Assembly (NCBI GenBank): GCA_016295145.1 | Contig: JAEDLR010000006.1 | Span: 1 to 51,636, forward strand | DNA: 51,636 nt | Direction of reading: 5' to 3' | Source of the DNA: Oscillospiraceae bacterium | GTDB taxonomy: Bacteria > Bacillota > Clostridia > Oscillospirales > Ruminococcaceae | In this document: piece by piece, positions 48,539 to 51,636 of the stretch | How positions within the stretch are numbered: position 1 is the first letter of the stretch | Layout of the letters: every line of letters starts with the position of its first letter | Made by a program: the position numbers and the translations under genes | The notes under the pieces: generated by a model | The model's input: the letters and a program-made list of their open reading frames with translations, nothing else | Told to the model about the DNA's origin: nothing | Database searches by the model: none

Positions 48539-49399
48539 TCAGTCCAGCAGATCCTGTCCGGATTTCCACCACAGAATGCCACCACACAGTAAGACCAGTA
48601 AGGCGCAAACGCCCCAGAAAAAGGGAAAAGTGGAGAGAGAACAGAACTCTCCGGTTTTCACATAGTCGATCAGGCTCCAGCTCATGGTCAGATCTTCAGA
48701 GTTTCCTTGCAGCATCACACCGGCTGTGAACAGCACCAGCATGGGGAACACGGAGAAGTGCGTGTACTTTTTGATGAAAAAAGTGCTTGTGTAGCAGACC
48801 AGTGAAGACACTGCGCCCAGGCAGCCAACCAGGGCTGCGGAAAGCAGATTGGTCAGTTGGGGATGTACCACCCAGAACTTCGTCATCCAATTGGGTTGCA
48901 AGGAGGGATTATCTGCAGCGTTGTAAACCCAATGTGCATACTGTTCATACATATTGTTGCCCATATAGCCGCCCGTGGCAGTGCGCATAGTCTGGGGCAT
49001 CAGCAGGTGGTTGACCAGAATGTTGACGGCAAGCGGAATAAAAAAGATAATAAAACCGCCCAACATACAGGCGATTGCCTTTGCAAAAAAATAGGAGCGC
49101 AAACCGCCCCTTGCTGTCAGCGGATAATATGCGTGCAGCTTCCGATCTATGGCAAAGGAGGCTGCAAAGGGGAAGAACGACAGAATTGGCAAGACGAAAT
49201 ACATCACATCGCTAGCCGTAGCACCGTCGCAAAAGGGGTAGGCATAAATGCGGTCCGGCACAGCGGAGATATCATTGCCTTTCATATGTCCTACCAACAT
49301 CAGAAAAGTAGGATAAAGAAAGGCAAAAGCAAACATCAGACTAAAGGAGATCTGAAAGCCACGCTTTAAGAACATTAACTTACATTGTGTGCGAATCAT
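48539..49399 (-). CDS. ABC-2-type membrane permease (larger)
   Basis: ATG 49399 with a GGGGG-type ribosome site; 286 residues. Helices include FSLMFAFAFLYPTFLMLVG, VMYFVLPILSFFPFAASFAI, FFAKAIACMLGGFIIFFIPLAV, LLSAALVGCLGAVSSLVCY, FPMLVLFTAGVMLQG and FFWGVCALLVLLCGGILWW. There is an outside loop of about 60 residues (about 130-190) with Tyr, Asn and Trp. It is different in sequence from the other permease of the operon, so the exporter is a probable heterodimer. Confidence 0.75.
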   Translation of the reverse strand: MIRTQCKLMFLKRGFQISFSLMFAFAFLYPTFLMLVGHMKGNDISAVPDRIYAYPFCDGATASDVMYFVLPILSFFPFAASFAIDRKLHAYYPLTARGGLRSYFFAKAIACMLGGFIIFFIPLAVNILVNHLLMPQTMRTATGGYMGNNMYEQYAHWVYNAADNPSLQPNWMTKFWVVHPQLTNLLSAALVGCLGAVSSLVCYTSTFFIKKYTHFSVFPMLVLFTAGVMLQGNSEDLTMSWSLIDYVKTGEFCSLSTFPFFWGVCALLVLLCGGILWWKSGQDLLD

Positions 49400-49459
49400 A
49401 TATATTACCCCCTATTATTCATTATCAACTACCGGAGACGAATGTACGATATCATGATT

Positions 49460-50164
49460 TTATTCGTCCTTCGGAGAAATCCCGTAGTAGTCAAACATAT
49501 CCTGCTTTGCCTGATAGTAAGCGTCTACCATTTCCTGCTTGCAGTAAAACACCTCATTTTCGGGGCAATCGCTGTATACATAGTTCGGGCTGTCAATCAG
49601 GCGGTTTTCTGTGTTTTGTAAATCATAGCAGAGGTTCGAAATCGTATATTGCGTAACCTTCCCTCCCGGCAAGGGATAGACATAAACTGCCATCAGATAG
49701 GTATGCCCTTTTTTGAGGTAGTTGATTCCACCCTGAAATCGCAATTCTGCTTCTTCCTTTTTTGACACCATTATTTGCGAGATAGTACTAACTCGTATCA
49801 AGTCAATGATTTGCCCCTCCAGAGCAATATCACCCTCCAGTACCTGTTTGATTTCCATGGGATATATGGTGCAGCCATCAGCATAGCGATTATCTCCCTT
49901 GGATTCGGCAAGCAACACCATCGTTTCCGTCCCTAAGAAGTCGTGCGCTTTTTGAATTGCTGCCCGTTGCTCCTCAGCAGTTCTGACCCAGCTTGCATCA
50001 GCATCTTCATCATACACGAGACGCAGCGTTGCCGGCAGGGAGGCGACTGCGGTTTCATCACCGGTTACCAAAAGCCCGTAATCATGCACATTGTTGCGCA
50101 CAAGCAAAAGGGACACCACGCCAAGCACTACAATCATTGCTTGTATCAGAAAGAATTTGCGCAT
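49460..50164 (-). CDS. Membrane-anchored protein, paralogue A of a duplicated pair
   Basis: ATG 50164 follows AAAGGAG; 234 residues. N-terminal anchor QAMIVVLGVVSLLLV, then an outside domain nearly identical to paralogue B at both ends (DYGLLVTGDETAVASLPATL; VYSDCPENEVFYCKQE), but with a different middle part (about 118-148, DLIRVSTISQIMVSKKEEAEL). At DNA level the last about 230 bases of the two genes are nearly the same. It is the second gene of the operon, after the small secreted protein and a long hairpin. Function unknown. Confidence 0.7.
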   Translation of the reverse strand: MRKFFLIQAMIVVLGVVSLLLVRNNVHDYGLLVTGDETAVASLPATLRLVYDEDADASWVRTAEEQRAAIQKAHDFLGTETMVLLAESKGDNRYADGCTIYPMEIKQVLEGDIALEGQIIDLIRVSTISQIMVSKKEEAELRFQGGINYLKKGHTYLMAVYVYPLPGGKVTQYTISNLCYDLQNTENRLIDSPNYVYSDCPENEVFYCKQEMVDAYYQAKQDMFDYYGISPKDE

Positions 50165-50215
50165 AAGATGCTCCTTTACAATATCAATGCATACGAATTA
50201 TATTTGCTTCCTTGT

Positions 50216-50251
50216 AATCAGGTCGATGCCGCATTTGGCATCGACCTGATT
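50216..50251 (-). promoter_or_regulatory. Strong hairpin between the secreted-protein gene and the rest of the operon
   Basis: AATCAGGTCGATGCC and GGCATCGACCTGATT form a perfect 15-bp stem with a 6-base loop. It starts just past the stop of the first gene. No T-run follows in the reading direction, so it may act as an RNA-end protector or partial stop that keeps the first gene's product in excess. Confidence 0.75.
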
Positions 50252-50257
50252 GGTTGT

Positions 50258-50674
50258 TTATGCGAACTCCCAGCTGCCGGAAATGGTACGCTCACCGATA
50301 CCGGGCCAAATTATGGAACGAGTATTGGTAGCCCATAGATTAACAGGATACCCTGTGGAATAAAGAGTTTCGTTGAACTTCCATGTATCCACTTTCTTAA
50401 AGGTGAAGGTGTCATATTCATGACCAAGGCTATCCTCCAAAGTCATTAGCACATCGCCCCTGCCACTGCCCCAGTTTGTTACCTTAACTTCGCCACTGCT
50501 GATATTGGTGAAGTTCAGGTTGGTGGCTAAGCCGGTTTCACCTGTGTTCTCGATCTTCTTGTCGGTAAAAGTGCCAGCCAATGCTGACGCGGCAGCGGGC
50601 ATTGCTGCCACCCCCAAGAGTGCCAAGGTCGCACCTGCGACAACGGTCTTCTTTACGATTTGTTTGATGTTCAT
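50258..50674 (-). CDS. Small secreted beta-rich protein, first gene of the exporter operon
   Basis: ATG 50674 follows AGGAGG at a slightly long spacing of about 12; 138 residues. A clear signal peptide (MNIKQIVKKTVVAGATLALL, cut after about ASA at residue 32) gives a mature part of about 106 residues with no Cys and many Thr, Asn, Gly and Trp: NLNFTNISSGEVKVTNWGSG, DTFTFKKVDTW, WPGIGERTISGSWEFA. It looks like a beta-sandwich. I recognise no family; it is not lactococcin-972-like in motifs. By place it could be a bacteriocin, a signal, or a surface protein handled by the downstream transporter. Confidence 0.7.
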   Translation of the reverse strand: MNIKQIVKKTVVAGATLALLGVAAMPAAASALAGTFTDKKIENTGETGLATNLNFTNISSGEVKVTNWGSGRGDVLMTLEDSLGHEYDTFTFKKVDTWKFNETLYSTGYPVNLWATNTRSIIWPGIGERTISGSWEFA

Positions 50675-50700
50675 ATGCTTCTTTTTCCTCCTACATTATT

Positions 50701-50727
50701 ATTCGTTACCAATGATTGGTAACGAAT
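50701..50727. promoter_or_regulatory. Perfect 27-bp palindromic operator
   Basis: ATTCGTTACCAAT (50701-50713) and ATTGGTAACGAAT (50715-50727) are perfect inverted arms around one G. The site covers the expected start of transcription, directly after the -10 box. It is the size of a TetR-, MarR- or GntR-type site; no regulator gene is nearby. Confidence 0.85.
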
Positions 50728-50729
50728 TC

Positions 50730-50758
50730 ATTATATCATGATTACAGATATTTGTCAA
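50730..50758 (-). promoter_or_regulatory. Consensus promoter of the secreted-protein/ABC operon
   Basis: Minus strand TTGACA (50758-50753), 17-base spacer, TATAAT (50735-50730). With the palindrome just downstream this is a strong, repressible promoter. The rest of the 310-base gap up to 50984 is AT-rich without a supported gene. Confidence 0.9.
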
Positions 50759-50923
50759 GAATTATTCTTCAAATTCATGTGGAATTACAATAAATCGTCA
50801 GAATGCATATATGTATATGGCAGGGTTTGTAGAAAATACCCAAATCAACAAAATAACAGTGATTTCATGCTTCAGTTACAAAAATATGCTGTGCGCGATA
50901 TCTCTGTGGAACAAAACAAAAAA

Positions 50924-50964
50924 CAATAAAAAACGAACGCCCTATCGGGGAGGTCGATAGGGCG
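50924..50964 (-). terminator. Terminator of the prepilin-like gene
   Basis: CGCCCTATCG (50938-50947) and CGATAGGGCG (50955-50964) form a perfect 10-bp stem; the minus strand then reads TTCG and TTTTTT. Confidence 0.9.
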
Positions 50965-50984
50965 CAAGTTTGATGCCTGCTGCA

Positions 50985-51473
50985 TTATAAGTTATCATCC
51001 CAGTTTTTCCATGTAACGCCGTCATCCAGAGCAATCGCCTCCGGATATCTTCCGATCACGGCATCGGCTTCCTTGCTTTTCGACCACGCCACCGCAACGG
51101 GATAGCCGCTCTGGTACACAATGTCGATATATCCCCCGGCGCCTTTTCGGAACACTTCTTGCTGCGCTTGGGAAAAACCCGGGCCGGAAAGCCATACATC
51201 CATTTCAACGCAGTCACCAGAATCTCCTGCAACGCCGACATCGCTTAATACAAAGCTGCCGTTGACACCCATAGTAATGCCCTGCGCATCCAACTCCACT
51301 GCGCTTAGCATCAATTGCTCATATATGACTCTTGCATTTTCATTGGCTTGCGTTTGCTTAGACTTTTTAATATAGCCGAGCATAGCCGGCACCAGAATGG
51401 CAGCAAGCACGCCAATGACTGCGATGACCACAATCAATTCGATTAGTGTAAAGCCTTTTGTTCTGCGGCGCAT
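50985..51473 (-). CDS. Type IV prepilin-like / pseudopilin protein
   Basis: ATG 51473 is 9 bases from AAGGAG; an ATG at 51479 is only 3 bases away. The 162 residues start MRRRTKGFTLIELIVVIAVI, a textbook class III signal: prepilin peptidase cuts before FTLIE and Glu 5 of the mature protein is kept. A hydrophobic helix follows and then a variable globular part (YIKKSKQTQANENARVIYEQL, YIDIVYQSGYPVAVAWSKS). It may be a type IV pilus, competence or type II secretion subunit; no other such genes are seen in the window. It follows the upstream gene by 13 bases, so it is part of a larger unit. Confidence 0.93.
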   Translation of the reverse strand: MRRRTKGFTLIELIVVIAVIGVLAAILVPAMLGYIKKSKQTQANENARVIYEQLMLSAVELDAQGITMGVNGSFVLSDVGVAGDSGDCVEMDVWLSGPGFSQAQQEVFRKGAGGYIDIVYQSGYPVAVAWSKSKEADAVIGRYPEAIALDDGVTWKNWDDNL

Positions 51474-51486
51474 ATACATCCTCTCC

Positions 51487-51636
51487 TTACAGTACACGGA
51501 AAACGGTATCGTGAATCCTGCTTGTATCAAGCTGCAATGCATTGAAATTAAAGGTCAGGATCATTTCAGCAAGCTGTGCCAGTGAACGGCCGGCAGGATC
51601 GGTCAGCCATTGCGTGGTCAAGCTGTTGAGCAGCTG
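51487..51636 (-). CDS. C-terminal end of an unrecognised protein upstream of the prepilin gene
   Basis: From the window edge the minus strand is open for 49 codons to TAA at 51489-51487, beginning QLLNSLTTQWLTDPAGRSLA and ending DTSRIHDTVFRVL. It has no start in the window. The ribosome site of the prepilin gene overlaps its stop, so they form one operon. The fragment is too short to assign; its steady coding character and tight spacing support a real gene, possibly another part of the pilus or secretion set. Confidence 0.6.
   Translation of the reverse strand, partial: QLLNSLTTQWLTDPAGRSLAQLAEMILTFNFNALQLDTSRIHDTVFRVL

Noticed and set aside
50258..50674. A lactococcin-972-type bacteriocin
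   Set aside because: The operon layout is similar in outline, but the mature protein lacks the motifs of that family and is longer, and no DUF1430-type partner is seen.

Overview
The window looks like chromosomal DNA of a fibre-degrading, anaerobic Gram-positive bacterium of the Ruminococcus type (Oscillospiraceae/Ruminococcaceae). The reasons are three dockerin-bearing proteins (cellulosome parts), a GH26 mannanase with a GH130 mannoside phosphorylase, a meso-diaminopimelate dehydrogenase, AGGAGG-type ribosome sites, and many TTGACA-17-TATAAT promoters. No species is assigned. I see no phage, insertion sequence or CRISPR array.

Layout. 1-1.6 kb: the end of a dockerin protein and a second gene joining a dockerin to a phosphodiester glycosidase domain. 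1.7-6.0 kb: rarA, an auxin-efflux-type carrier, a DegV lipid-binding protein and ddh. 6.1-6.9 kb: HU and a DUF6465 protein with a histone-H1-like tail. 7.0-13.5 kb: a class B penicillin-binding protein, an SH3-amidase, a two-component system whose kinase has a Pro/Thr-rich outer domain, and a SpoVB/MurJ-like flippase. 13.6-18.7 kb: azlCD, an Asn/Gln-rich miniprotein, a serine operon (serC, a membrane protein, serA) and queH. 18.7-20.8 kb: Asp23 plus the DAK2 protein (FakA). 20.8-26.7 kb: a 1960-residue leucine-rich-repeat protein without a signal peptide. 26.9-30.6 kb: a dockerin protein with a Cthe_2159-like domain, and tex. 31.0-34.2 kb: an atypical D-Ala-D-X ligase, DUF1934 and argS. 34.5-40.0 kb: a PucR/CdaR-like regulator, ftsE-ftsX with a coiled-coil M23 hydrolase, and an S41 protease. 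40.0-46.0 kb: GH95, GH26 and GH130 enzymes with an AraC regulator. 46.17 kb: tRNA-Trp. 46.3-50.7 kb: an operon of a small secreted protein, two duplicated membrane-anchored proteins, two ABC permeases and an ATPase. 51.0-51.6 kb: a prepilin-like protein and the end of an upstream gene.

Working together. Several blocks serve the cell wall: ddh makes meso-DAP, the ligase makes the D-Ala-D-X dipeptide, the PBP crosslinks, the flippase may move lipid-linked precursors, and FtsEX probably drives the M23 hydrolase. The glycan block suggests outside cutting of mannan by an anchored GH26 and inside phosphorolysis by GH130, with the AraC protein as a possible sensor. DegV and DAK2 proteins are the two halves of a fatty acid kinase.

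Most notable: the 46.3-50.7 kb operon, driven by a consensus promoter over a perfect 27-bp palindrome, matches no system I can name. Next are the giant LRR protein with 10-residue tandem repeats and four copies of an A-x-x-LF motif in an acidic linker, and the ligase, whose omega-loop region resembles Van-type enzymes while other active-site signatures differ.
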